Source of the DNA: Terebella lapidaria
Taxonomy: Eukaryota > Annelida > Polychaeta > Terebellida > Terebellidae
Length of the DNA stretch: 64,000 nt
Assembly (NCBI GenBank): GCA_949152475.1
Contig: OX424567.1
Location: 23,647,402 to 23,711,401 of the forward strand
Reading direction: 5' to 3'
Part shown: positions 34,823 to 46,379 of the stretch, piece by piece
Layout: the number at the start of each line of letters is the position of its first letter
How positions within the stretch are numbered: position 1 is the first letter of the stretch
Notes under the pieces: generated by a model
Databases searched by the model: none
Told to the model about the DNA's origin: nothing
Seen by the model: only the letters and a program-made list of their open reading frames with translations
Translations under genes and position numbers: made by a program

Positions 34823-35036
34823 TTTTTATTCCTTCAATCAGAAATAATTGATCAGGATCATTAACCAGTTCTCTTTCCCAAACCTCTGAGACCAAATCTG
34901 ACAACTTTCCGTTCGTGGCTACCTTGACCTTATCAACAACGACGTCAACAGAATTTTCCACAGAAGATTTAGGCGGGGAAGGGGAAAGTACTATTCGTGT
35001 TTTGATTGTGGATGAGCACCTCCACAGATCAAGCAT
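34823..35036 (-). pseudogene. N-terminal end of Ngaro ORF2, cut off by the nested Helentrons
   Basis: From an ATG at 35036, overlapping the gag-like ORF by 46 bases in another frame, the reading runs through SEVWERELVNDPDQLFLIEG and IKN to a stop created by the Helentron end. The DPDQLFLIEG block is usual just ahead of the RT domain in DIRS-group ORFs. It continues in sense at 28649 on the other side of the insertion. Confidence 0.8.
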
Positions 35037-36076
35037 TTGTGACTGTACTTACACTTCTCGCCATAAACACACTGAGAGTGGTTGAACAATTTACAGAAAT
35101 TTTTTTGCCTCTCTGTAACTTTGCCTCGAGCATCACGTCTTTGACTTCCGTGTTTTGGGAACAGCTTTGGGACCAGATGAACGGAAATAAGATGCGGTAC
35201 ATCACTACCCCACGGAAAGTTGTGTATGGCTTGTAACTGTCTGTATTCTCTATCATAGAGGAGCACTGACGACCACAGGTATCTCTGTGCTAAGTTTGCG
35301 ACTTTTACAGTGTATGACAGATAATGAGCGACCTGGTCCATATGCAGTTTACCTTCCAGCAACAATTTGGCCATGATACGAGAATTGGCAGCTGTCCATT
35401 GCATTGGAGTTACATGTTCAAGCTTTGGCTTTTTTGGACCCGATTTGACAACCACCTCCGCGCCATTGTCAGACGCAATCACCTGTTCTGACCGATTCTC
35501 GCTAACTACCGACTGCGGAACGAAATCTACCACATCTAGATAATCACAGTTTTTGTTGTCATCTAAGTATATCAGGGGGTTTAGATCACCCCGTACACGA
35601 ATATCAGCAGTGGTTTTCAGGATATTTTGAACACCTAAACCATCTAACAAATTACTGGACAGTGAAGTATGTGGCGTAGACACAGTATCTGTACCTATGG
35701 CGTCAGCATTGGAGTTTGGATTCCCATCTCTGGTAGCAGCCGGCGCCCCCGGTGTTGTGCTGAGGACTTGATCGAGCCGCATGGAACCCTGACGCGTGTC
35801 CACCATTGATGACGTAGAGGCTGTTGGTGCGGTGTCGTCCACGTGCTGCGTCCTGGGCTGGGTCACCTTGGAAAGCAAGCGTTCCAGCAGGCGTCTCTGG
35901 GCTAAAAGTTTTATTTTTAGCGTAGGAATGTCACTCAACTGCAGAACACTCAGCGAGTCCTCGTCGACGAAGCCCTGATTCACCAGTACCGTGTGAGTGT
36001 CCTCGTTCAGGCCATGTCTTTGCAAAAACTCTTGAAATGACTCCACACTCGCCTGACTTGTATCACTGCCTGCCAT
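34991..36076 (-). CDS. Gag-like protein of the Ngaro-like element
   Basis: The preferred start is the ATG at 36076 (MAGSDTSQ); the frame stays open a little further upstream from a TTG. Residues ~10-65 (FQEFLQRHGL, VLVNQGFVDEDSL, LSDIPTLKIKLLAQRRLL) have the pattern of a SAM-type helical domain. The middle is low-complexity and acidic. The C-terminus carries a zinc-knuckle-like cluster, CKLFNHSQCVYGEKCKYSH followed by CLICGGAHP, as is common in Gag of DIRS-group elements. The role is packaging of element RNA (family knowledge). The frame is complete with no internal stop, unlike ORF2. The SAM call is by eye. Confidence 0.8.
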   Translation of the reverse strand: MAGSDTSQASVESFQEFLQRHGLNEDTHTVLVNQGFVDEDSLSVLQLSDIPTLKIKLLAQRRLLERLLSKVTQPRTQHVDDTAPTASTSSMVDTRQGSMRLDQVLSTTPGAPAATRDGNPNSNADAIGTDTVSTPHTSLSSNLLDGLGVQNILKTTADIRVRGDLNPLIYLDDNKNCDYLDVVDFVPQSVVSENRSEQVIASDNGAEVVVKSGPKKPKLEHVTPMQWTAANSRIMAKLLLEGKLHMDQVAHYLSYTVKVANLAQRYLWSSVLLYDREYRQLQAIHNFPWGSDVPHLISVHLVPKLFPKHGSQRRDARGKVTERQKNFCKLFNHSQCVYGEKCKYSHKCLICGGAHPQSKHE

Positions 36077-36215
36077 GTTGTCCGGCTCTTCAGGTGTGTG
36101 TTTCTCCAGGACAAAACACAAAGCGGCAATGAATAACTTGCTTTAAAAGCACCTTGTATTAAAAACAAAAACGACAGATTTAAAAGCATAAAATAGCACT
36201 TAGCTTTTTTCCAAC

Positions 36216-36470
36216 GAGAACAGCAGCGTGCTGTGTGTGTGCTTTGAACGGCGGCTGTCGCGCGACTGACCCACACAAGGGGCGGTAAAAGCCTGACCAT
36301 GAGGAGAACTCATGCTACATTAGTTGTACACTGAGTATGACTGGAGTACATGGTAACAACATGAGCAAAACAACCTGCAGGGAAACTAAGGGTAACAATG
36401 AGAGTACGTTATGAAGGTAACATTATGACAATCGAAATTTAACCCCAATGAATACATATTAATTTGGACA
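36216..36470 (-). repeat. Split direct repeat A1 (5' end of the Ngaro-like element)
   Basis: Matches A2 at 25792-26046 with two substitutions. It lies 140 bases upstream of the gag-like ATG, so it is expected to hold the element's promoter. Its outer edge ends at GGACA followed by an A-run of flanking DNA. Confidence 0.95.
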
Positions 36471-37368
36471 AAAAAAAATCAGCGTGGTTGCAAAGGCAAA
36501 AACATGACGAGCGTGCATTATTTGGGTATCAAAGTTATTGTAAATTGTATACTTCAATTTGTGTAATTGCGGTGCGACATAGCATCGAGAATAGCAGTAT
36601 CTAACTGCACTCGCATATTTTAAAATCAATATTTTAACATGGTTTTAGCCCACCGGGCCGTATGGGCCGATACGCTTTTTAGTCCTGGCTCTGGGGGGTC
36701 ATTTGTGTCCATTGCTGTTTCACGGCAGTACCTTAGATTGTATTGTTCTAAATGCCAAGACTATCAAAAAAAAAGTTTGTGGACCTCTTCCGAATCAAGT
36801 GCGTTTTCTCCACGGAGCCATTTCAGATCTTTCCGTGATGTGCTGAAATCTGAAAACAACGAAAACTCAAACCTATACTGATGAATATCGTTTTGTATAT
36901 TATATTCCATTTACTTGGTATTACTAATGATTAATCACAACAACGTTTGATATCGAATACGAATCATGCTCCACATTTTAGATTATTGAGTCATTTTGAA
37001 CAAAAAAAATTGTTTAAAAATGGGGTTTTCAGACCAATGTTTGAAGCGTTCTAAAAATCTTAGTATTATGAATGAATCTACCATTCAAAAATGTCCTTAT
37101 TGAGTCCTTCAATCAATAACGATTCAAATTTCATGGCGACTACAAGAACTACATTCAAATGGAATGGTATCATAGATACAAATGTAATATAAACTTTAGT
37201 TACGCCCTTTCGTGATTTATCACTGTACTTGCAATATAAACCCCGTCACCGATTTGCAAAAAAAGGTTGAGATCACCTGTCACTTGAACTGGGTAACTAG
37301 TTGCCTAGAGATGAAAAATGTCCAAGGTACTCAATCACCACCATGACACTAATGGTGCTCAATAAAAA
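36471..37368. other. No gene recognised
   Basis: AT-rich flank between the Ngaro-like element and the next Helentron. An 80-codon plus ORF at 36639-36881 shows no motif. Confidence 0.45.
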
Positions 37369-39647
37369 ATTAGCCCAATGGGCTAGAAAGGTTACCGGAG
37401 AAATATACAGAGTTAAGCCGAGAAAGTTGAAGGTCAAATTCAAGGTGACCACTGAAATCGCCATATCTCTAACCTTGAAAATGGGATCAAAGGTTAAATT
37501 CTAGATCACCAAACTATTCAGCATACATCATTTCCTATATGTTCACTATGGACCCCTAAGCTGTAAATTTGATAATAAGCGAGATATAAGCCATTTTGTA
37601 ATCTGACTTTTGAAAATAAAATGACTGACCTTGAAATTTAGGTCAAAGGTCAAATTCAATATCATTAAAATATTCAGAATATATCATTTCCTATATGTTC
37701 ACAATTGATTCCTAAGCTGTAAAGTCGATAATAAGCGAGATATTAGCCATTTTGTCCTGTTGACCTTGAAAATGAGGTCAAAAGTCAAATTCAATATCAT
37801 TAAAATATTCAGAATATATCATTTCCTATATGTTCACAATTGATTCCTAAGCTGTAAAGTCGATAATAAGCGAGATATTAGCAATTTTGTCCTGTGACCT
37901 TGGAAATGAGGTCAAAGGTCAAATTCAAGGTCATGAGAATATTCAGCATATATCATTTCCTATATGTTCACAATTGATTCCTAAGCTGTAAAGTCGATAA
38001 TAAGCGAGATATTAGCCATTTTGTCATGTGACCTTGAAAATGAGGTAAAGGTCAAATTCAAGGACATGAGAATTTTCAGCATATATCATTTCCTATATGT
38101 TCACAATTGATTCCTAAGCTGTCAAATCGCTAATAATCAAGATATTGGCCGTTTTGTCCTGTGACCTTGAAAATGAGGTCAAAGGTCAAATTCAAGGTCA
38201 TCAGAATATTCAGCATATATCATTTCCTATATGTCCACAATTGATTCCTAAGCTGTAAAGTCGATAATAAGCGAGATATTAGCAATTTTGTCCTGCGACC
38301 TTGGAAATGAGGTCAAAGGTCAAATTCAAGGTCACGAAAATATTCAGCATATATCATTTCCTATATGTTCACAATTGATTCCTAAACTGTAAAGTCGATA
38401 ATAAGCGAGATATTAGCAATTTTGTCCTGCGACCTTGGAAATGAGGTCAAAGGTCAAATTCAAGGTCACGAAAATATTCAGCATATATCATTCCCTATAT
38501 GTTCACAATTGATTCCTAAACTGTAAAGTCGATAATAAGCGAGATATTAGCCATTTTGTCATGTGACCTTGAAAATGAGTTCAAAGGTCAAATTCAAGGT
38601 CACAAGAATATTCAGCATATATCATTTCCTATATGTTGACAACTGATTCCTAAGCTGTAAAGTCGATAATAAGCGAGATATTAGCCATTTTGTCCTGTGA
38701 CCTTGAAAATGAGGTCAAAAGTCAAATTCAAGGTCACGAGAATATTCAGCATATATCATTTCCTATATGTCCACAATTCATTCCTAGTCTCTAATTTCAA
38801 TATTAAGTGAGATATTAGGCTTAATGTGTGCCATTATAAAGCATAGGAAAATTTAACATGGGAAAGTCACATTTGGGCCGAGTTTGGGCCCAAAATGGCC
38901 CACTTCAAGCGATTCAAGCGCAACGAAATTTATACATGTCACAGGGGTACATATGAGGAGTGTTTTTCATCAATAAGAAAAAAAAGTTACTGAACAGATT
39001 TTGAGAAAACGACCGTCGAAGTCCAAAATTGGCCATTTTTCGACGAAAACGGCCGCTCTGACCTTGAAACCAAGGTCAGAAGTCAAATTCAAGGTCACGA
39101 CAATATTCAGCATATATCATTTCCTATATGTCCACAATTGATTCCTAGTCTCTAATCTCAATATTAAGTGAGATATTAGGCTCTAATGTGTCCCATTATA
39201 AAGCATAGGAGAATTTAACATGGTAAAGTCCCATTTGGGCCGAGTTTGGGCCCAAAATGGCCCACTTCGAGCGATTCAAGCGCAACGAAATTTATACATG
39301 TCACAGGGGTACATATGAGGAGTGTTATGCATCAATAAAAAAAAAAGTTACTGAACAGTTTTTGAGAAAATGGCCGCCAAAGTCCAAAATCAGGCATTTT
39401 GCGTCGAAAACGGCCGCCATTTTGAAAAAAATGCGAAAATCAAAAAACTAAAAAATACCTCCCTCTCGAAATATTTTTAGGCATTTTTGTGCAAAATTTC
39501 AGAAAAATTCGATCGTAAACTTTAAAGATAAAATTGTTGACGGACGACGACGACGACGACGGACGACGGACGACGGACGACGGACGAAGACGCCGACGCC
39601 GGACGCATCGCCATGCCAATAGGTTACGGACCAAAGGTCGGTAACCT
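37369..39647 (-). mobile_element. Family A Helentron-type element, minus orientation
   Basis: The tail palindrome TTAGCCCAATGGGCTA lies at 37370-37385, followed by AAAGGTTACCGG. About ten 134-bp units (37520-38780) come next, then a partly duplicated internal block (38780-39440), the GACGAC microsatellite (39540-39600) and a slightly damaged head palindrome ending at 39647. Both flanks are A-runs (AATAAAAAA / AAAAACGG), consistent with insertion between like bases in a homopolymer. The tail subtype matches E4 in the Ngaro nest. Confidence 0.88.
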
Positions 39648-41227
39648 AAAAACGGCCCCATTCGTCATGAGGAAATATGACTTTTTTCAATTATGAAGCT
39701 ACATACATTTTGTTATACCACTATTCATACTGATTTGGGGTTGAGGAATCCATTTCTGGTATTACTTTGAACATTGAAGGTTATCCTAAAAGCATATTCA
39801 TCAAATCCCACCATTGACATTGATTCTGCTGCGGAAATCAGTATTGCAATTGGTTTGTCGTTGCCTGTAAACAATGAAACACTGAATGAAAAATCATGTG
39901 TCAGATCAGAGAGACGCTCACAACACAGAGAAACTGCACTTAATTATATCTGCAAGATGTGTACCTATAGTCTACCTGTATCACGCTGTATCCATGCAGA
40001 AACTCGAATTTTGGAATTTGTGATTTTGTGGAAACTGGAAAGATGGAATTTGTGGATGCCATCCACATCATTCTTTCCTAACAAGCAAAGGAAGTTGTAC
40101 CATGGAAACACAATTCCACAGACATAGCACGGGTAATCGATCAATTATATTCAGAACAAATTTTGTTTTATCCATTACCTCTTGGCTCTGAATAAACGAG
40201 AACTCAGACGTTCATCAAGGGGAGTAGTCATATTAGTGGACTCCTCTGGTCAACACTTGTATGCAATGTAAAACGTATGTCTGTCGGCCTTACTCTATGA
40301 TCATAATTACCAGCATACCATATATTCTGAAAAGACAAATATGGCAGTCAATTACCCAAATGTGTACCAGGTTTGTTTGCGGCACTCGCTCCTTTCAACT
40401 CTCCAGTCACAACACATTTGGACGTCTTTCTGTAGACCAAACGGTCAGAGTGAATCAGGCATATGGACTCCTGGTGGACAAACTGGTTGATCGATAGAAT
40501 ACTTATCAGTTGTTGAAGTGATAATCAATTGTTGAAGTTGCTAAAGTTCATTTCTTGCTCATGCATGTAAGTTAAAATTGACTGATTGGCTTGTATAATG
40601 ATATTTGGAAAATTTTTTCACATCATCAAATTGTTGTTTTTCATTTCACATCATACATCAGCTTGAGCGTTCGTGAGTGACGTGACTGGTATATACTCAA
40701 TGATATCATATATAGAGCCAGAAACTAAACATATTATGTTCCATTCAAACCGGATATATCGGTACCTTGGTGTCTTGCCATATGGTCCGGTGGCACGTTG
40801 TAGATTTGTTTACTACGGCTGAGTGAGGATTCATACTTTGTTTTCTTAAGGTAGTGACTTGATGCGTATATTGCAGATATCTTTCACAAAACTACTAGGG
40901 TCTTTATTCAGGAATGTGAATGACACCTCTGACATTTTCGTTATTTACTGCTGACCAAAAGCATTCGAGGAATTCGCCTGATCGACTATGAATGACTAGT
41001 CATGCCACCAGAGGCATCAATTTTTATGCTCTGGCATGCTGCCCAGTCCAGTCTAGTCCAATCTAGTAGCTACAGTAACATACTTTGCACAGACTGGTCA
41101 TGAAAACTGAAAGACAGATGAAGGAGTCCGAGCGACAATACAAACATATAACCAGTAACCAGAAAACTAGAAACATTAGTAACACTTGCTCACGATACAT
41201 CTTTCTGATATGTCACATTTTTTAGAA
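39648..41227. other. No coding gene recognised; upstream region of the first NAT-like gene
   Basis: A 117-codon plus ORF (39774-40127) has no motif. Around 41040-41075 a CAGTCCAGTCTAGTCCAATC stretch resembles one upstream of the second NAT-like gene (51043-51073), so the duplicated unit included upstream DNA. A splice acceptor (TTTTTTAG, ending 41225) lies two bases before the NAT ATG. Confidence 0.45.
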
Positions 41228-42139
41228 ATGGCAGGATACATCAGCCAAGAAAGCGCTTGGAAATTCATAGAAGAATCCTTGAAAATCGACAAGCCCAAGT
41301 CGGTAAAGGAACGAGACAAACTTGAACTCCTGAACAAGCTCATCATGGCTTTCCACAATACGTTCATATTCCACAACGTGGCCCACGTCATCAAACCTAA
41401 GGAGGAGCGTACCGCACCGACCATGGCCGAGAACATCGAGTACACAACCAGCGGCTTTGGTGGTCTCTGCTGGACTGGCAACACTGCCATGTTCTGCATG
41501 ATGGAAGCCATTGGGTACGACGTGGATTTAGTTATCGCAAAAGGCGCTGACGTGGATGACCATGTCACTGTGGTCGTCAACAATGTACAAGCTGAGGGAG
41601 ATGCATACCTTGCTGAGTTTTGTGTGGGGGAACCAGCATTTCATGCCATATCACTGGATTTTGTCGGAGAAACCGAAGTGTTCCATGAGGGTTACCGGTC
41701 GTACAAGCTCGTGAGGGAAGGTGACACATACAAACGCGTGGCATGCTCAAGAAATGCTCAGCAATCTGGGAAAAAATCATGGAAACCCCTGTATAGTTTC
41801 AAGAAAAAATCATGGGATATTGAAGCGGCAGAGAAACGTATAACAGAGACTGTTTATCGAAATCCACATGGCATCTTGAGTCAGAGCTTCCGATTGGTTC
41901 GATTCCGCAATGAAAAACTTATTGCTATGAAAGATAATCTGCTGTTGGTGGAAAATTCCCAGCATCGACTCGAGAGCAAGGTGTTAGAAACTGACGCGGA
42001 GATAATAGCAACAATGGTGGAGCATTTCCCGCAGATTCCTGTCGCGATGGCAACTAAAGCTGTGGCTGCCTGGCGAGAGGAGTTTTGTATTGAAAGGGAC
42101 GGCATTCCAGAAGAATTTAATCATGTGCTGCAACCGTAG
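41228..42139 (+). CDS. Arylamine N-acetyltransferase-like protein, copy 1
   Basis: 303 residues from the ATG at 41228. An in-frame ATG lies 42 bases upstream, but the paralogue aligns only from here, and an AG acceptor two bases before it suggests an intron in the 5' leader, as in vertebrate NAT genes. The fold is NAT (Acetyltransf_2), which moves an acetyl group from acetyl-CoA to arylamines or hydrazines. FGGLCW carries the catalytic Cys (~81), DDHVTVVV the His (~112), and YLAEFCVGEPAF stands where NATs have YLxDVGFG. The third triad residue is therefore Glu (~130) instead of Asp. The protein is usual NAT length, in one coding exon, with no signal peptide, so cytosolic. Substrate unknown. 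A paralogue lies ~10 kb downstream. Confidence 0.88.
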   Translation: MAGYISQESAWKFIEESLKIDKPKSVKERDKLELLNKLIMAFHNTFIFHNVAHVIKPKEERTAPTMAENIEYTTSGFGGLCWTGNTAMFCMMEAIGYDVDLVIAKGADVDDHVTVVVNNVQAEGDAYLAEFCVGEPAFHAISLDFVGETEVFHEGYRSYKLVREGDTYKRVACSRNAQQSGKKSWKPLYSFKKKSWDIEAAEKRITETVYRNPHGILSQSFRLVRFRNEKLIAMKDNLLLVENSQHRLESKVLETDAEIIATMVEHFPQIPVAMATKAVAAWREEFCIERDGIPEEFNHVLQP

Positions 42140-42389
42140 TGAATTGTTGGGATGGTGCGTTGAAACACATTCACCCCATCTTGTTAATTAAGATCATAAA
42201 TGTTTCGATTGAAATCACGTTAGTCTAATTGCATGATGTATCTAGTACATCGTTAGCTTTCTAGCTCACTGGGCAAAGCATTTTGTGGAATTTGTGTATG
42301 TGGATGGTGCTTTTGTTGATATAGAATAAGTTTTGGAGAATATAGATTTTTTGTGAAATTCTCAGTCACTTACAATGGAAAATGATGTA
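42140..42389 (+). other. 3' flank of NAT-like copy 1
   Basis: The sequence resembles the 3' flank of copy 2 (CCCCATCTTGTTAA, GATGTATCTAGTA, CGTTAGCTTT, GTATGTGGA), so untranslated or downstream DNA was part of the duplication. No clear AATAAA before the TA-target element. Confidence 0.6.
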
Positions 42390-44128
42390 GAGCAACTGAG
42401 GGTATTATCGACACCCACATGCATATTTTGAAGTTTGGTAGAAAAATTAATGCAGAATTTAGAAACTTATCACACAATAAGTTCATATATATATCCTTAT
42501 TCAGATTATCTGTGTGTCCAGAACAATTTCACGAAATTATTTTTTCTGGAAATTGCGACCGATCTTAGTGTGTTCGAATCATATGTCACGAAATTGGCCA
42601 TCCTAAATGCCTAAATTAGGGACCACAGCTTGCTGGCATTGTATTTATTTACATTTAATTGCACCTGCAGGTGGGTTTATAATGAAAGTGTGATCGCAAC
42701 AACAAGTTTGATTAAACCTGCCGCCATTTTGGTCTTTTGGCCAATGAGGGTGGGTGCCAGGGGTGGTGTCGATAATACCCACCCCAAAAATGCATGGGAG
42801 GGTATTATCGACACCCCCACATTTTAAACAAAATATTTTTTTGTTAAAAGTTTGTTTAGGATAAAATACTATTTATTTAAATGCATTTAATCAATTCTGA
42901 TTGTTTTATGCGAATCTGTGTCAAAAATAGGTCATAGGGAGCATCTAGTTATTCACCCGAACCTTTTCAGGCAGGTCCGTAGCTAGAACCGATCTGAAAC
43001 AAAGTTTAGTGGTTGCTGAGACACATCAATACCAGTATGCAGAGCAATACAAGCTATGTCTTGTCAAGTTTCTGTGTTAGTTAAAACATTTTGGTTAGAA
43101 TGAACTCTTATGTGTTCTAGACTTTGGAGGCATATCCTCCATCTTGAACTCTTGATCTTGCGAAAGTTACGTATTCATATAACTGTATGATCATGGCATT
43201 ACTTCGCATATAGCATGTATTGCATATTGTAGTATACTAGAACACAGTATTACTGTTGAGTTTCTGTTGGCATGGAATTGCTATTTGAAATCATATTTAC
43301 CTTATGAACAAAAAGCTATTTCTTCACTTTTCCGACTTTTCTTACCTATGTGTCAACCTCATTTACAGTTCTTTAGTTCATATTTTTAATTTTACGGATA
43401 GATCGTAATTAATGACATCATTTGATATTTATAACAAATTTTATGTAATGTTCCCTATTGTACTGTAAATAGACATGAAAAACACCTAATTATAAGACTG
43501 TAATGACTGTATGCTTACTGTTTTGTGCTCACACTATGACCAAGATGACATCGTAACAAAAAGGTTTGATGTTGTAATATAATAAATAACACAGACAAAT
43601 GACATGGATGTTGCTATCTAGTTTGTTGCATAAAACAAATGATACAAAGTCATATTCATCAGATCATGCAAACATGTATGAAATTAAACATGTATGTTAC
43701 TAGTATTATGCATATTGTATGATATTCTATAGCGGAAATCTCAAAATTTACTATTCACAGATGATGTTTCCGTTATTGTGAGTGTAACACATACATCCAT
43801 CTAATTTTATGACACATATGCATTGAATCTGTTGTTTAGACTTGAAATTACCCTTTCAGGATACTACCATCAAAAACACATACATATTTAGGGAGAAAAA
43901 GATAGGTGTCGATAATACCCCCTGGGGCGTCGATAATACCCCCTACCAGCACATCACGTGAAATAATGTATGATCCCTCAAATTCATCCAATGGGTCACC
44001 CAATCCAGCACAAAGGAATGTACTAGGCCTATACCTCTCCAGGTGCATGGGCCACAGTGCGGTCAAAACTAAACACCCACTGCATAAACGATTTTCCCTT
44101 AAAGTGTCGATAATACCCTCAGTTGCTC
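42390..44128. mobile_element. TA-target inverted-repeat element inserted 3' of NAT-like copy 1
   Basis: Both ends carry GAGCAACTGAGGGTATTATC/GACAC as inverted repeats, bounded by TA on each side (42388-42389 and 44129-44130). The corresponding site downstream of NAT copy 2 (~52377, GATGTGAAGTTTG) is the empty site and aligns base for base when the element and one TA are removed. The TA target suggests the Tc1/mariner group (inference). There is no transposase ORF. The interior holds four more copies of the GTGTCGATAATACCC motif in paired opposite orientations, so it may be a nest of related elements. Confidence 0.88.
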
Positions 44129-44130
44129 TA

Positions 44131-46330
44131 GAGTTTGTAGATGATTTTCGCTCCTGCCACACAACTCAATTGAATCTACTGAACATTTGTACATGAATGT
44201 ACTTACGTATGATACCATTACTTAGAAGAATATTTCATCGACTATTTATCTTCACTTGAATGGTTATGCACATGCATGGTGTATCCGATAAATAGTTATT
44301 TGATATTTTGTAATTGCTGTATTGTTCTGACATATTTGTGTATAAACAGTTAGAATTATAGCTTTCTCATGTTTCTCTATGTTTGCGATTTGTGTCGATT
44401 GCTCCTCCGTACATTATAATTGTGTTGTGATGAATGTACACTGTATTGATTATACGTTTTTGGTTTTCGATAACAGTGTAAATGATATTCATTGATTATA
44501 TTAGGTAATATGGCAACTTTATACTCGACCTTTCTAACTGTTTTGTATTGTGTTTATGTTTTCCTTTTTTATAATGAAAATTCATTTTGTGGTAGCCATC
44601 TTCATGTTAACCAAGTTATCATATTCCTGTTCAAGGTACCAGGATCGATTCCAGAGGGGAGATGCATGACATGGAATCCCTTCTCCAAAACGGCAAATGT
44701 AGAAACTCGTTAACACACCTCTATTTGGAATTTTGACTGCAAAGTACGAAATTATCATACACATGTATGCACATGACACTCAGCTCTACACCACTTGTGA
44801 TCCAGACAAACAAATTGTGGCTATCCGACTGGCTTTTGACCTTTGGCATAATTGTAAGGCACCATACAAAATTTACATCTCGTAAATTATACCTTTCATG
44901 TGGACCAGATGTGGAAATTCTGAATTTTGTCAGTTGTGTTATTCAAGGTTGAGTTGTGCTTGTTCAGCTGAGTAGTAAAATGAAATAAATAATGCATGTT
45001 AACCGACATAGCCTGACCAGAGTTTGCTGAAAAAAGCTGTATCTCTGAATAGTATATTTGATTTCACAGCACATTAGAAACCACACTGGCGTTTTTTGTA
45101 TCATATGTTTCTGATATTAAAGTATCATTTAGTTTGGAATGAGTGCGGGTAGTTCATCGCAAAAGCTTCACGGTGCAGCATTCATTCGGAAAACATCTAG
45201 AAGCATAACTTTGGAACATCTAGAATAATTCGTTCCGAATAATAACTCTGAATAGAGTTTGTCATCAAAAAGTCCCTTTTTTACCCATTGACACTAGCTG
45301 CTGTTGTGTAAAGAAAATGTATAGTTGACAATAGCCAAGCAATTGAGGAATCACAATCCATGACGGATGTCACGTAGGTGAGGTGAACGTTCGGTGAATT
45401 GTGCTGCACTATGTGCACCTAGATCTAAATGTTTACTAAACGTCACTCTTTTGTGTCTCCATGATGTCACTGTGACATAGCCCACGAGCGGGACACTTCC
45501 GAAATGTTTTATACTCTTGTTGACTGACTGAGGTCTTGTGTTCCATGCATCTACTAGCAGTGAGTTGCGCAATGCGTTTCGACATGTTCTTGTTTCCTAA
45601 TTTGGTAGAAATGACATCAGATCCGATCAACCACAGTGCTGGCTGGTCGGGATTACTATCACTGCTGTGATTCCAAGATATAACTGGGCGGAGATTACTC
45701 CTGTCTGAGGAGCTTTTCACTGGAAATTGTGGCCCAACGTATTGTTTTAGTTCATCAGACAAAGATGGTGTATCACGAATCTAAACCACGCAATCAAAGC
45801 ACAAATGCTCTTGGGATTGTATGTTAATGGGCATTACATCTTCAAGGGTCTCTAGGGCGGGTGGGATTCGTGAACTTGTTTCAAGCATTATGATCTCTGA
45901 TCGTGACTTGGCTAATATCATAACGTATACATACATATACATGTATCGTTTATCACTACTCAATCACCACAGAACCTTTTGTATATGTGTTTGTAACATG
46001 GGTCAGGGCACACTAATCTGATGGCCTATTCGCCATTTTTTGTTTGTGTGGAAATATATCTTTATCTTTTTCAAGGACATTATGAAACAAATATATATTT
46101 ATATCCATGGGCTTACACTATCAATGATCTCTAGTACGGGTTGGATCCGTGGATCTTTTTACAACCCACATTACTGTTATTCATTAATTTTCCAGTTCAT
46201 TCTGAAATTGAATCATAAATTCATAGTTTCATTGTTGTTCCATGGCTTTTTAACTTTTCTTGGGTCAGTAATTTTCCAACCAAAGACAAAACATTCTTTT
46301 CCAATTACATATCTACATTATAATGCTAAT
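44131..46330. other. No gene recognised; one dispersed repeat
   Basis: The first few hundred bases continue the similarity to the region downstream of NAT copy 2 (CAACTCAATTGAATCTA, then CATTATAATTGTG-like words). Segment 45510-45575 matches 23195-23260. Short ORFs lack motifs. Confidence 0.45.
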
Positions 46331-46379
46331 AAAATTGACACCTAGGGTCGTCGGGGTTCCCAGTAGTTCCATCCACCAA

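Larger units (their letters stand above)
25526..36470 (-). mobile_element. Ngaro-like tyrosine-recombinase retrotransposon with split direct repeats, carrying a ~6.2-kb nested insertion
   Basis: In the minus direction the element reads: repeat A1 (36470-36216), gag-like ORF, RT/RNase H/tyrosine recombinase region, B1 (26184-26047), A2 (26046-25792), a ~127-bp spacer and B2 (25664-25526). This A1...B1-A2-B2 order is the split-direct-repeat structure of Ngaro/PAT-type YR retroelements. No adenine methyltransferase-like domain was seen, which favours Ngaro over PAT. Two differences in 255 bp separate A1 from A2 and about four separate B1 from B2, so insertion appears recent. Without the nested Helentrons (28650-34822) the element is about 4.8 kb. 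ORF2 is broken by the insertion and by several frameshifts, so this copy is not autonomous as read. Confidence 0.93.

Noticed and set aside
41176-42105. Minus-strand ORFs opposite NAT-like copy 1 (and the equivalents opposite copy 2)
   Set aside because: Antisense shadows of the acetyltransferase coding exon.
43848-44196. Overlapping ORFs of about 100 codons on both strands
   Set aside because: They lie inside the TA-target element and read its inverted GTGTCGATAATACCC motifs; no protein family is visible.
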